A stretch of 64,000 nt of DNA from Larkinella rosea (GCF_003858635.1 NZ_RQJO01000009.1:1205925-1269924), one strand, 5' to 3'. Numbered from the stretch's first letter, positions 1 to 8,289 are shown. The notes: generated from the sequence alone by a model not told the origin. Made by a program: numbers and translations.

Positions 1-115
1 TGGGACCGTATATAAAAAGGCCAAATAAAAGTCCGCCCAACAAGACACCGAGGGTCAGGTTGGTAAGCCATTCCAGGGCCTGGCTTGAAAACAGATCAGT
101 TAGTTCGTCAGCCAT
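1..115 (-). CDS. Membrane protein, N-terminal part only
   Basis: The frame opens with ATG at 115 and runs off the window edge. The 38 visible residues begin MADELTDLFSSQALEWL and then enter a hydrophobic Leu/Gly-rich stretch that looks like the first membrane helix. The start codon directly follows the TAA of the upstream gene (stop 118-116, start 115-113), so the two are very likely co-translated from one mRNA. Too little is visible to name a family; a small channel or other integral membrane protein would fit. Confidence 0.6.
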   Translation of the reverse strand, partial: MADELTDLFSSQALEWLTNLTLGVLLGGLLFGLFIYGP

Positions 116-535
116 TTAGGGTTTGAACAGTGTGAAAGGAACATGTTTCCACAGCCAATACAGGAAAAAAATCAAAATGAAGGCCCAGATAGCTCCCAAA
201 ACGTTCAGCAGCCTCCGTTCTCTCTGCGTCAGTTTTGCCATGGTCTTACTGGACTCACTCGGAGCCGGTGCGGGTGGAATGGATTGAAACAACGTTGTTG
301 GATTCCGTCGCCAGTCAACGGAAAGTAAGCGTTCTTTCAGGCTGTCTCCCCGGAGCTTTCCAATGGAGAAATATTCGTTTTCGACCAGGTACCAATAGAT
401 TTCTTCGTTCAGAACGGTTTCGCTCGCGGGAATAACCGTGTATAACTCTTTTAAAGTGAAAGATGGAATGTAGGTTTTATAGTGCATTAATTTCTGTTCT
501 ATTTGATTACGAATCGCTTCATTTTCATCTTTCAT
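116..535 (-). CDS. Small protein with C-terminal membrane anchor, paralogue A
   Basis: 139 residues of unknown function. Residues 1-70 are soluble and contain the block EEIYWYLVENEYFSIGK; a Pro/Ser-rich linker follows, and one hydrophobic helix (about 110-130, ending in LYWLWKHVP) anchors the C-terminus. A clear paralogue lies at 2083-2496, which shares LMHxK, the E-IYW-L-EN block, LLSVDW and the LLYWLWxxxP tail. The membrane gene at 115 starts immediately after its stop. The best promoter is about 300 nt upstream (834-904), which implies a long leader. No known domain is recognised; it is likely displayed on the cytoplasmic face of the inner membrane (inference). Confidence 0.75.
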   Translation of the reverse strand: MKDENEAIRNQIEQKLMHYKTYIPSFTLKELYTVIPASETVLNEEIYWYLVENEYFSIGKLRGDSLKERLLSVDWRRNPTTLFQSIPPAPAPSESSKTMAKLTQRERRLLNVLGAIWAFILIFFLYWLWKHVPFTLFKP

Positions 536-598
536 CGTGCAGAGATACAGGGTTTCGGGCCGGATTCCGTTCAGAACGGCCGTAGTTTTGATTGCGTA

Positions 599-613
599 CC
601 GGATACTATCCGG
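599..613. promoter_or_regulatory. Perfect inverted repeat upstream of paralogue A
   Basis: CCGGATA-C-TATCCGG is a perfect 7-bp inverted repeat around one central base. It lies 64-78 nt before the start at 535, inside the long leader between promoter and gene. It could be a repressor operator or a small RNA hairpin; nothing else supports either. Confidence 0.3.
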
Positions 614-833
614 ACGAAATCGTCAATAAAATAGGAGTGTTAAGTCCGGGGAAATCGGGTGAACGTCTGAGTACTTTCAGGATCGTCGCTTTCGACTAAA
701 TGGGAGTCCGGGAGCTTTGGTTTTCATGATTTTTAGTTCTACACGTTTTTTAATTTTACAGACTAGTTAGTAATTACCGAAAAATTAACAAAATCAGGCC
801 TTCCTACGCAGGAAGACAGCGAGTTATCAGCAA

Positions 834-904
834 CAAACCTAGCATTAGTAAAGAAAAGCAACTATCACGATTGTACCAAAGTCTATCGTGATTGTACCAA
901 AAAG
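834..904 (-). promoter_or_regulatory. Activator-type promoter: TAGGTTTG plus two 21-bp direct repeats
   Basis: Read on the minus strand, two copies of a 21-bp unit (core TTTGGTACAATNNYGATAG; plus-strand 884-904 and 863-883) stand in tandem. After exactly 20 bp comes TAGGTTTG (841-834), a perfect match to the Bacteroidota -7 box TAnnTTTG. No -33 TTG is present, which suggests activator dependence. The same block with the same spacings occurs at 2545-2615. The 21-bp period equals two helical turns, as in LytTR or AraC-type direct-repeat sites (comparison only). Confidence 0.65.
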
Positions 905-1080
905 AATTTTTATTTCCATTTTTCGTTGAAACCGGTAGTTGTAGAAAAGTAGAGCAACCGTAACAGGTGGAACGGTCTATATTAAACGTCATCACCTTAG
1001 GTCAGCAACTGCTGACCGCACGTAGAATTGGGAAAAACCGGGTCCCATTTCTCAAAAGATTGAAAAACGACCGAAAAGAG

Positions 1081-1136
1081 AGCCGGTTAGGAAAGTTCGG
1101 CCAATCCGAAATCATCGGGACTGTTCCCAACCGGCT
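1081..1136 (-). terminator. Possible terminator after the SDR gene
   Basis: AGCCGGTT (1081-1088) and AACCGGCT (1129-1136) form an 8-bp stem with a long, partly structured loop. On the minus strand it is followed by a pyrimidine-rich stretch (CTCTCTTTTC). It lies just past the SDR stop at 1149. The long loop makes it weak. Confidence 0.35.
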
Positions 1137-1148
1137 TTCAGCCTCAAC

Positions 1149-1898
1149 TTACTGACACACATATCCGCCATCCGCACTCACCAGGCTTCCGGTCATAAAC
1201 GAATTTTCGTCGGATAGCAAAAAGGCAACAACGGCGGCAATTTCCTGTGGTTGACCAATCCGGCCCCACGGTTGAACCGAGTCGAGCGATTCGAACACGC
1301 CGGCTTCCTCCACGCCGTTGGTGCTGGCAAAATGCGTAACGGCCCGGTCGAGCAGGGGCGTATTGATGGTGCCGGGACAAATGCAGTTCACCCGAATGTT
1401 GAAGGGAGCGTAGTCGATGGCAGTACTTTTGGTCAATTGCCCGGTTGCACCCTTGGTCATTCCGTACACGGAGCTGCTGCCTTTGCCGACGAAGGTCTGA
1501 TCCGAGCCCATCAGGACGATACTGCCCTTTTTTTGCGCTTTCATGTACGGCAGCACTTCCCGCACGGAATAAAATGTCCCTTTGATATTGATGTTGATGA
1601 GGTTATCCAGCTCTTCGTCCGACGTCTGCTCCATCGTGGCAAACAGGTGAATTCCTGCGTTGGCGAAGAGCATATCGATTTTCGTTTCCTTTTCGATAAT
1701 GGCCGAATAAGCGTCTTTAATGTCCTGGACTTTCCGAACATCGCAGGGGATGAATTCTCCCCGGGTGTCGTCGTCACCTGGTTTGGTAATGTCGAGATTA
1801 TACACCCTGGCTCCCTGGCCGGTCAGTAGGTCCCGGGTAGCTTTTCCGATACCGGTGGTAGCGCCGGTAATGGCAATGACTTTATCTTTCCAGTTCAT
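1149..1898 (-). CDS. SDR-family NAD(P)-dependent oxidoreductase
   Basis: 249 residues, the usual size for a classical short-chain dehydrogenase. The Rossmann glycine motif TGATTGIG is at 11-18, the structural NAG at 80-82, catalytic Ser132, and the YxxxK pair Tyr145/Lys149; PG after strand six (CPGTINTP) is also present. Asp36 at the end of strand two (LDI) favours NAD over NADP by family knowledge. The C-terminus has the typical MTGSLVSADGGY. The substrate cannot be read from the sequence; sugar or alcohol/ketone oxidation is common for this subfamily. It lies between the two paralogous membrane-anchored proteins but has its own gap on each side. Confidence 0.93.
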   Translation of the reverse strand: MNWKDKVIAITGATTGIGKATRDLLTGQGARVYNLDITKPGDDDTRGEFIPCDVRKVQDIKDAYSAIIEKETKIDMLFANAGIHLFATMEQTSDEELDNLININIKGTFYSVREVLPYMKAQKKGSIVLMGSDQTFVGKGSSSVYGMTKGATGQLTKSTAIDYAPFNIRVNCICPGTINTPLLDRAVTHFASTNGVEEAGVFESLDSVQPWGRIGQPQEIAAVVAFLLSDENSFMTGSLVSADGGYVCQ

Positions 1899-2020
1899 TT
1901 TGAATGCATTAAGTAGATTGTTGTAAATTTTTTATTTAAATGAATGAGGTTATTCAGTTGCCTGACTGTGGTTTTGGTGGAAAGAAGTGAAAAGTAGTTG
2001 TAAGGAATCGTTTTTACAAA

Positions 2021-2050
2021 ACAACCCGACCGCATAGCCAGTCGGGTTGT
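2021..2050 (-). terminator. Intrinsic terminator after paralogue B
   Basis: ACAACCCGAC (2021-2030) pairs perfectly with GTCGGGTTGT (2041-2050) around a 10-nt loop. On the minus strand it is followed by TTTTGTAAAAACG, a T-rich tail. It stands 33 nt after the stop of the minus-strand gene at 2083. Confidence 0.8.
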
Positions 2051-2082
2051 CGGCAACACACTAAACTACTAATCGTATTGCT

Positions 2083-2496
2083 TTACGGCGTCGGAATTGC
2101 TTGAAGTGCCGGGGCGTAATCCCACAACCAGTACAAAAGCATGGCTATCAGCAACCCGCATAGGCACGATATAAAAAGGACCACCCTATTTTCTCTTTTA
2201 AATAAGAGATGCCCGTTGGCCTGGTGTCCAGCGGCCGGTTTCTGGCTGAGTGCCTCCTCCGAATGATCATTGAAATACTGCCAATCGACTGACAAAAGCC
2301 ACTCTTTTGGCGACATTCCCTGCGGTTTTCCAATGGCGCGGTAATTGTTTTCGATCAAAAACCAGTAAATGACCTCGCTCAAAATAGGCTCGTCTTTGGG
2401 CATGTCGTTAAACAATTGCCGTAAGTGAAATGCTGAAATAAATCCTTTGTGATGCATTAACTGAAACGCTACTTTTTGTCGAATTTTATTTTCCAT
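2083..2496 (-). CDS. Small protein with C-terminal membrane anchor, paralogue B
   Basis: 137 residues, unknown function, same architecture as the protein at 116-535: soluble N-terminal part, E-IYWFLIENNY block, LLSVDW, linker, then one membrane helix ending LLYWLWDYAP. The start is placed at ATG 2496 (MENKIRQKV). The open frame extends to a TTG at 2547, but that codon lies inside the -7 box TAGGTTTG, and the paralogue aligns from MENK. This leaves a leader of about 40 nt. Transcribed from the promoter at 2545-2615 and ended by the terminator at 2021-2050, so it looks monocistronic. Confidence 0.75.
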   Translation of the reverse strand: MENKIRQKVAFQLMHHKGFISAFHLRQLFNDMPKDEPILSEVIYWFLIENNYRAIGKPQGMSPKEWLLSVDWQYFNDHSEEALSQKPAAGHQANGHLLFKRENRVVLFISCLCGLLIAMLLYWLWDYAPALQAIPTP

Positions 2497-2544
2497 TCTC
2501 AATGGTTTAAGCAAACAGGCTTTCAGGAAAGCGGATTCGGTCAA

Positions 2545-2615
2545 CAAACCTAGAGACTTCCAATCGCAACGACTATCACATTTGTACCAATGTCTATCGC
2601 TATTGTACCAAAAGC
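2545..2615 (-). promoter_or_regulatory. Second copy of the tandem 21-bp operator/promoter
   Basis: On the minus strand, two 21-bp units (plus-strand 2595-2615 and 2574-2594; core TTGGTACAAT..GATAG) are followed after exactly 20 bp by TAGGTTTG (2552-2545). Transcription would start near 2538, 40 nt before paralogue B. Sequence between repeats and -7 box differs from the copy at 834-904, so the boxes and spacing are what is conserved. Confidence 0.7.
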
Positions 2616-2790
2616 GGGAAATTTTCCAATTTTTTCAAAAAAGCACACGATACCGGAATAAAATAACCCGGTTGCAGAACGGTCGGGTAGCAGGAAGGTC
2701 AGAAACAGTTTCTGAAAAATAACCCCGGTTTTGCCGATCAGTCTATTGAACTGATGTTTGTAGCCGCAGGCAGAATGTGTTCGAATCCGG

Positions 2791-3168
2791 TTAGGGAGTG
2801 ACCGGTTTTTCGATTCGTTGAAAAAACTCCAGCCGATTGCCGAACGGGTCAATGACATTGACAACCCAGGCACCCCAGAAAGCTTCGTTGAAACCCGGTT
2901 TCATGTAGTGGTAGTTCTTGGCAATCAACTCCTTGTGGAAGGATTCGAGCTCCGGATAGTCGATCAGCACCTTGCTGCCGGGAGTAGCGTCGCTGTGGTG
3001 TTCGGAGAGATGCAGTTTCAAATCGCCCTTCGTGATTTCGAGGTAAACCGGAGAATTTTCGCCAAATCGGTGCTCCCAGGCAATGGTGAAACCGAGCCAG
3101 TTGACATAAAATTCAACGGCTTTCGGGTAATCGAAAATTCGAAAAATCGGAATGATGGTCTGGGACAT
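2791..3168 (-). CDS. VOC (glyoxalase/bleomycin-resistance) family protein
   Basis: 125 residues from ATG 3168. The open frame continues upstream to 3231 but would overlap the end of the preceding gene, and homologous proteins begin with IPIFRIFDYPKAVEFY, as here after MSQTI. Two beta-alpha-beta-beta-beta units are visible: FRIFDYPKAVEFYVNWLGF with the acidic/aromatic WEHRFGE region, and the second half ending NVIDPFGNRLEF. This resembles the bleomycin-resistance-like branch, which may bind a metal or sequester a small molecule; the ligand is unknown. Downstream of the sugar dehydrogenase at 3210, 41 nt apart, so probably co-transcribed. Confidence 0.85.
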   Translation of the reverse strand: MSQTIIPIFRIFDYPKAVEFYVNWLGFTIAWEHRFGENSPVYLEITKGDLKLHLSEHHSDATPGSKVLIDYPELESFHKELIAKNYHYMKPGFNEAFWGAWVVNVIDPFGNRLEFFQRIEKPVTP

Positions 3169-3209
3169 CCGTATGGGGTCAGAACAAGTATCCTGACCCC
3201 GCGAAATTA

Positions 3210-4541
3210 CTACTTTGCGCTGACCCGCCAAATCCGGTTGCCCGCATCATCCGCCACCAGCAACGAGCCGTCCGGGAGCACCGACAAACCAACCGGACGA
3301 CCGAATACATCGGTGTCGCTGGCGATAAAACCGGTCAGAAAATCTTCCGGCTTTCCGCTCGGTTTTCCGTTTTGAAAAGGGACGAAAACGACTTTGTATC
3401 CAGCGAAAGATGACCGGTTCCAGGAGCCGTGCTGACCCACAAAGGCGCCATTGCGGTATTTTTCCGGGAAGGCGGTTTTGTCATAAAAAGCCAGTCCGAG
3501 CGAAGCCGTATGCGATCCCACCGGCACAGCGGGAACCATCGCTTTTTTGACCAGATCAGGCCGTTCTCCTTTCCGGCGCGGGTCCTCGTGCTGGCCATAG
3601 TAAGAGTAAGGCCAGCCATAAAAACCGCCCTCTTTCACGCTGGTGATGTAATCGGGCACCAGTTCGTCGCCCAGTTCATCACGCTCGTTGACTGCCGTCC
3701 ACAGGGTTTGGGTGCCGGGCGCCCAGTCCATGCCAACCGGGTTGCGGAGGCCGCTGGCAAACACACGCTCACCGGTTCCGTCCGGATTGATTTCCAGAAT
3801 ATTCGCCCGGTTTACTTCATTTTCCATGCCGTTTTCGCCCACATTGCTGCCCGAACCCACCGATATGTAAATCTTGGAACCATCGGCATTGGCCAGCAGA
3901 TTGCGGGTCCAGTGGTTGTTGTAACCACCTGCCGGCAGTGCCAGAATGGAGGTTCCTTTGGCGGTTATTCTGGTCTGACCGGTTTGGTACGGAAATTTGA
4001 GAAGTGCGTCGGTATTAGCGACATACAACGTATTTCCAATTACCAGAACACCAAATGGCTGGTTCAAACCCTCGAGAAATGTTTCGCGAACTTCCGGCTT
4101 TCCGTCTTTATTTGCATCCCGCAGGAGCGTAATGCGGTTGGCACTCTTGCCTGAAGCACCGGATTTGGCCTGGCCACTGACTGCCGCGACGACTTTTTTG
4201 ACTACGCCTTTTCGCTCCGTTTGCGATTCAACGACCAGCACATCGCCATTGGGCAGCACGTAAGTCCGGCGCGGATTGTCGAGATCGCGGGCAAATTCGG
4301 TGACGACAAACCCATCGGGCGCTTTGGGTAGCTGACCGTCTTTCCAGCCCACTACCTTGCTGAAATGAGTCGACGATTCGGAAGGAGGGGGCAAATCGGG
4401 GGCAGTGGAGGCCGCGGTCTCTTCTACCGACGCCACCGAATCCGCCGAATTGGAACTTTCTGATTTTTTACCCTGGCCACAGGCTGACACCAGGCTGGCT
4501 AAAAGAAGGGTATATGTAAAAACAACAAAACCGTTTTTCAT
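3210..4541 (-). CDS. PQQ-dependent sugar (sorbosone-type) dehydrogenase, lipoprotein
   Basis: 443 residues. The N-terminus MKNGFVVFTYTLLLASLVSAC has a lipobox (LVSA-C21), so the protein is probably exported and lipid-anchored. After a Ser/Glu/Pro-rich linker comes a six-bladed beta-propeller of the L-sorbosone/soluble glucose dehydrogenase family: FARDLDNPRRTYVLPNGDVLVVES, the NRITLLRDANKDG calcium-like loop, RNPVGMDWAPG, and a final blade VLPDGSLLVADDAGNRIWRV. The family oxidises sugar aldehydes or alcohols with PQQ; the substrate here is unknown. A second, distinct member of this superfamily is at 39134-40384. Confidence 0.9.
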   Translation of the reverse strand: MKNGFVVFTYTLLLASLVSACGQGKKSESSNSADSVASVEETAASTAPDLPPPSESSTHFSKVVGWKDGQLPKAPDGFVVTEFARDLDNPRRTYVLPNGDVLVVESQTERKGVVKKVVAAVSGQAKSGASGKSANRITLLRDANKDGKPEVRETFLEGLNQPFGVLVIGNTLYVANTDALLKFPYQTGQTRITAKGTSILALPAGGYNNHWTRNLLANADGSKIYISVGSGSNVGENGMENEVNRANILEINPDGTGERVFASGLRNPVGMDWAPGTQTLWTAVNERDELGDELVPDYITSVKEGGFYGWPYSYYGQHEDPRRKGERPDLVKKAMVPAVPVGSHTASLGLAFYDKTAFPEKYRNGAFVGQHGSWNRSSFAGYKVVFVPFQNGKPSGKPEDFLTGFIASDTDVFGRPVGLSVLPDGSLLVADDAGNRIWRVSAK

Positions 4542-4600
4542 TGTTGAACAGAATTAGATTTGATCCTGTATCAACCGACTGAACAACGGCTTTGTTTGCG

Positions 4601-4978
4601 TCATTTGTCTTTGGTTGCCGTCAATTCATTGCCCATAAGCTGGATTTTAAACCCCGTTACGGCCTTGGTGGCAGCATCGCGCGTGAACGTAAGGACGGAG
4701 CCGTATTCGCTCGTTGATTTGAAAGTTTCGGCGGCAGGCTGTTTCAGCAGCTTGTTCCTGGGGTACGAATCTACCGCGCCGTACAACTCGCCATTTTCGA
4801 CCGTGATGGTAAACTGTTTAATATTGTCGTTCTGGGCAAACGTATACGTCCCCGCGTACGCTTTCAGATCCGTTGAATCAGCCGGTTGAATCGGTGCCGG
4901 GCGGAAGGTAGAAACCGGCCTGGCGAATGCCAGGGGCGAGGCTGCGAGCAGGAAAGCGAAAAAGAGCAGGTTTTTCAT
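4601..4978 (-). CDS. Small secreted protein with DUF3471-like domain
   Basis: 125 residues from ATG 4978; the frame is open to 5110 but that part overlaps the hydrolase gene upstream and lacks a signal. From 4978 the protein begins with a clean signal peptide, MKNLLFFAFLLAASPLAFA. The mature part has LKAYAGTYTF followed by alternating strands and the ending GFKIQLMGNELTATK, as in the beta-barrel domain appended to many serine hydrolases. Enzymatic residues are not evident. It lies 31 nt downstream of the alpha/beta hydrolase gene and is probably in its operon. Confidence 0.75.
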   Translation of the reverse strand: MKNLLFFAFLLAASPLAFARPVSTFRPAPIQPADSTDLKAYAGTYTFAQNDNIKQFTITVENGELYGAVDSYPRNKLLKQPAAETFKSTSEYGSVLTFTRDAATKAVTGFKIQLMGNELTATKDK

Positions 4979-5009
4979 GACAGTAGATGGTGAAAAGGTC
5001 GAAATGAAT

Positions 5010-5999
5010 TCACGGGGTTGATCGGGCGGCCACGGGTTTGCCTTCCGGTTTTGGGCTGACTTGCAGAAAACCGCTGATTGCGGCCTGCCATTTGGACTTT
5101 TCGTTAACACAGTAAGACTGATGTGCCGAGTTTTCGAACACCACCAGCTTTTTGCGGGAATTGGCTAAATTCTCAAAAATAGCATCGGTTTCGTGCCGCA
5201 GCACCCGGGGATCTTTAGCGCCCCAGTTCAGCAAAACCGGCATGGTAAGCTGTTTGGCGTACACCGAAGGCCGGAAGCTAAACGCCGACATGCTGCGTTC
5301 CATACTGCCCCAGAGTGTCAGTAGTTCCGCAATCGGGTGGGCGGGAATGTGCATCGAACGAAGCCGACCCTGAACGGCATCATAGAGCGAAGCAAACGGA
5401 CATTCCAGAATCACCTGCGTCGGTTTCAAACCGTGTTCAGGAATGGCTTTCAGGATGACAGCCGCCCCCATCGAGACACCCCAGAGAATGATGTTTTTCT
5501 CGTTTCCTTTTTCCACGAAGTTGTAGGCCGCTTTCAGGTCGTTGGTTTCGCGAAAACCAATGGTGCAGATGTTACCGGCGCTGTTGCCGTGCGCCCGGAA
5601 ATCGAACGAAAGTGTATTGTAGCCCAGTTCGTGAAAGTATTCCGTTTCGCAGAGAATTTTTGACTTGTTTGACGCGTGGCCGTGGCAAAGAATAACCGTT
5701 CCCCGGGAATTTTCGGCTGGAATATACCAGCCTTCGAGTTTCTGATTGTATTCGTTGGTCAGCCGGACGGTTTCGTAAGGAACCGATGGGTGTTCGCTGA
5801 CCACGGATTTCTTCAGTTTCATGCCAAAAAAAGCCGCATTCAGTTTTTCGCCGGTCGTGTAATCCTCCGCTTTTTTGGCCGGGGTTTTCTCCGGATTATC
5901 GTAGAAATACGTAAACCGGGAGGCCTGAAACGCCACGATAATGTTCAGCAGAATAAACAGGCCGAGTAAAACCCAGCCGGTTCGGCGCAAAATAAGCAT
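5010..5999 (-). CDS. Membrane-anchored alpha/beta hydrolase
   Basis: Taken from ATG 5999 (329 residues), which places a membrane anchor (RRTGWVLLGLFILLNIIVAF) at the very N-terminus. An in-frame ATG at 6089 would add 30 residues with no hydrophobic or domain signal. The fold is recognisable: oxyanion strand CHGHASNKS, SFDFRAHGNS, nucleophile elbow GVSMGAA (Ser176 in this numbering), Asp263 in NWGAKDPRV and His293 in NSAHQSY. These are the hallmarks of the YqkD/BEM46-like branch. Substrate unknown (esters or peptides are usual). The small secreted protein at 4601 follows it. Confidence 0.85.
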   Translation of the reverse strand: MLILRRTGWVLLGLFILLNIIVAFQASRFTYFYDNPEKTPAKKAEDYTTGEKLNAAFFGMKLKKSVVSEHPSVPYETVRLTNEYNQKLEGWYIPAENSRGTVILCHGHASNKSKILCETEYFHELGYNTLSFDFRAHGNSAGNICTIGFRETNDLKAAYNFVEKGNEKNIILWGVSMGAAVILKAIPEHGLKPTQVILECPFASLYDAVQGRLRSMHIPAHPIAELLTLWGSMERSMSAFSFRPSVYAKQLTMPVLLNWGAKDPRVLRHETDAIFENLANSRKKLVVFENSAHQSYCVNEKSKWQAAISGFLQVSPKPEGKPVAARSTP

Positions 6000-6220
6000 G
6001 ACTTTTTTAGAATAAAGAAACCGGACGGGAGAAGAAAGACCTGAATTACGCTCGCGTTTCATCTCCTGCCGGATGGAATAAACAAACATACCGATTTTTT
6101 ATCAATCGGAGACGGTCTGGCTTGGACCCGCTTTTGGTTCGGCGGGCGGTTTTGGTATTTCTGAACCACAGCGTGACCAATCACCCCGCTTTCCGTCTAA
6201 GATTTAAAAACCGGAAAAGT

Positions 6221-6397
6221 ATGAAAGCACTAAGCCTGATAATCGGACTATTGGCCATCCTGACCGTCGTCAATCTTTATTCTTTTCTGATGGAGGAGTT
6301 CGATACCAATCGGCAGGCTTTTATTGCAGGGGTCTTAACCATGCTGGTGCTGGCCGTGATGGTGGTGTTGATTCTTAACGTTAAAAGAGCAAAATAG
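6221..6397 (+). CDS. Small two-helix membrane protein
   Basis: 58 residues from ATG 6221, preceded by the purine-rich CCGGAAAAG. The frame is open from 6122 but the upstream part is not hydrophobic and has no start signal. Two membrane segments are visible, KALSLIIGLLAILTVVNLY and AFIAGVLTMLVLAVMVVLIL, joined by a short charged loop (MEEFDTNRQ); the tail is NVKRAK. No family is recognised. It stands alone, divergent from the hydrolase gene. Confidence 0.6.
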   Translation: MKALSLIIGLLAILTVVNLYSFLMEEFDTNRQAFIAGVLTMLVLAVMVVLILNVKRAK

Positions 6398-6589
6398 AGA
6401 GTGAATAGGATTATTTACTGTGATAACAGATGGCCCTTACGTTGCAAAAGGAAAAGCCACTCGAATGGCGAAATAGGACTGATATAGAAGACAGAAAGCC
6501 TGCATTCTAGACGGGATAATAACCGAAACTACATTCTTTATCATTAAATAGGAATATCACTTGAAAAGGCGCTTATAAAGCAGGAAGCA

Positions 6590-7084
6590 ATGATAAAATT
6601 ATTTTTTGGCCTGACAGCAATTCTCTACGTTGGCTACCGGTTTGTTCAAAATATGAGAACAAGATTTGGCACCAGCCGTTTTCTAATTCAGCTTAAACGA
6701 GATTCAGCAGTTAGTGAGTCGTATGCGGAATCGCTCGATATGACAGTTCTAAGGGTGAGTATCATACAACCCGACCTCGACAAGATTCTTGCGGATTATT
6801 TGATTGAGATCGCAAACAAGCGAAGAATTGGGGACTTTCTTATCGATTATGTTCAAAGACTTCCCAATGGAAATTATTTGTTTGTGACAACAACGGATTA
6901 TGCGGAATCGATTAGGATTGGAAGGAGGGTTAATACGTCCGAAGTTTTTAATCTGAATTTCGTGCTTATAAAGGAATTGGATAAAAACCAGTATGTTGTC
7001 AAATCCGATCTGCACGCTGAATTAGCTGATAAAAACCTGAGATCAGATTTTGCAAAATCATTAGTGAATCTTATTCAAGGGTAG
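6590..7084 (+). CDS. Uncharacterised protein with N-terminal membrane helix
   Basis: 164 residues. A good ribosome-binding stretch (GCAGGAAGCA) precedes ATG 6590. An N-terminal hydrophobic helix (FFGLTAILYVGYRFV) is followed by a soluble domain with mixed helices and strands (DLDKILADYLIEIANKR, GNYLFVTTTDYAESIRIGR). The base composition is more AT-rich than neighbouring genes, which suggests it may be acquired. Family not recognised. It lies convergent to the pYEATS gene, with 93 nt between their stops; a shared role is possible but unsupported. Confidence 0.65.
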   Translation: MIKLFFGLTAILYVGYRFVQNMRTRFGTSRFLIQLKRDSAVSESYAESLDMTVLRVSIIQPDLDKILADYLIEIANKRRIGDFLIDYVQRLPNGNYLFVTTTDYAESIRIGRRVNTSEVFNLNFVLIKELDKNQYVVKSDLHAELADKNLRSDFAKSLVNLIQG

Positions 7085-7177
7085 GTGTAAGTTTCTGTAT
7101 TGAAATTAAATAAGGACCGTATTAAGTTCTACAAGTTGTGAAATCAAAACAGCAGGCGAATGAAATAAACGGTATTA

Positions 7178-8185
7178 TTACCGTCCCCGAAACGTCTCCG
7201 GGATATTCGGCGCTACGGTAGGGTCGGCTAAATTGAGCTCCAGTTTCGTTCCGTCTTCGGTTTCGGCACCGATTGTAAAAGCGCCCCAACCGGTTTTTTC
7301 CAAAACCGCCCGGTTATTCCGGGCCACAACCTCCTCCGTATCCGGCACAAATGTATCGTGCAGGTGGAAAGTCACTGTACCGGTCAATGGATGTTGGTCC
7401 GGATCGGTGGAGACGACTTCCATCCGAATTGTATACCAGTCCTCATCGTCGTCAATGGGCACTACCGTGGCCTGTAACCGCTTGAAGTTAGTAACGTCTT
7501 TACCACCCCAAAGCCCCCGCTGCGGATCGTCGGGAAAAAGAACGGCTGACGGTGCGGTGCCTCGCATAATGCCCCCGCGACTGACTGTGGCAGGGGATGA
7601 AACCGCTTTTGCTGAGGATTTCCGGGCAGCGGAGGTTTCTTCAATCTTTTTCTTGACGGCCTGCAAGGTCACGCGATTTTTGATTGCTTTCTGTTGGGTT
7701 TCCGCTACTTTCTGATCCGTTTCCTTCACTTTCTGTTTGGTTTCTTTGACATCCGCTTTGGCTTCCTTCACTTCCTGCTTGGTTTCTTTCAGATCCTTTT
7801 TCAACTCCGTCATCAGCCGGTCGCTCACCGACGAAATAAACCGGGTCGACGAAATGGCCGCGATCGTACAAAAACTAAAAAAGACCAGGTAGTTCTTCAC
7901 TTTCAAACTGATGGCTTCCGCGATTTTTTCGGCCGTCATGTCGCCGACCGGTTTTTCCGGAATGTGTTTCACCAGTTCGTCCAGGATTTTGCTTTGGGTC
8001 AGAAACAGAAAAACGGGCACAATCAGCGAAGCGCCCACACCAATCAGCACACATTTCCACCAGATCTTGGGCGGTTCGTCGTCGGAACCCGGCAGGAAAC
8101 AGTTGACCAAACCACCCATTAAACCCGCCAGTGCCATGGCAGTCATAATGGTCAACAGGTCGGAAGAGAAAAAAAACGAATTCAT
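7178..8185 (-). CDS. Three-helix membrane protein with coiled coil and pYEATS domain
   Basis: 335 residues from ATG 8185; an in-frame ATG at 8284 would leave only 5 nt to the divergent gene and adds a non-hydrophobic head. Order: membrane helices about 10-30, 43-64 and 98-120; a coiled coil about 125-187 built from near-identical heptads (KETKQEV, KEAKADV, KETKQKV, KETDQKV, AETQQKA); then a C-terminal beta domain (about 215-317) with LTGTVTFHLHDTF and GAFTIGAETEDGTKLELNLA. These blocks match the prokaryotic YEATS (pYEATS) domain, which comparative genomics has linked to conflict and signalling systems. The domain would face the cytoplasm. No effector gene adjoins it. Confidence 0.75.
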   Translation of the reverse strand: MNSFFFSSDLLTIMTAMALAGLMGGLVNCFLPGSDDEPPKIWWKCVLIGVGASLIVPVFLFLTQSKILDELVKHIPEKPVGDMTAEKIAEAISLKVKNYLVFFSFCTIAAISSTRFISSVSDRLMTELKKDLKETKQEVKEAKADVKETKQKVKETDQKVAETQQKAIKNRVTLQAVKKKIEETSAARKSSAKAVSSPATVSRGGIMRGTAPSAVLFPDDPQRGLWGGKDVTNFKRLQATVVPIDDDEDWYTIRMEVVSTDPDQHPLTGTVTFHLHDTFVPDTEEVVARNNRAVLEKTGWGAFTIGAETEDGTKLELNLADPTVAPNIPETFRGR

Positions 8186-8289
8186 TCGGCGGTTTTTAGG
8201 ATAAGTCGCTGTAAAGTAATGAATAAGGGGCGATTTGAGTAGATCGAAGGCCGAAATTTCTTCTGGATACGTCTCAGATTCCATACGCT

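Noticed and set aside
677..727. 16-codon minus-strand frame (MKTKAPGLPFSRKRRS) in the long leader
   Set aside because: No ribosome-binding site or conservation evidence; too short to support as a gene.
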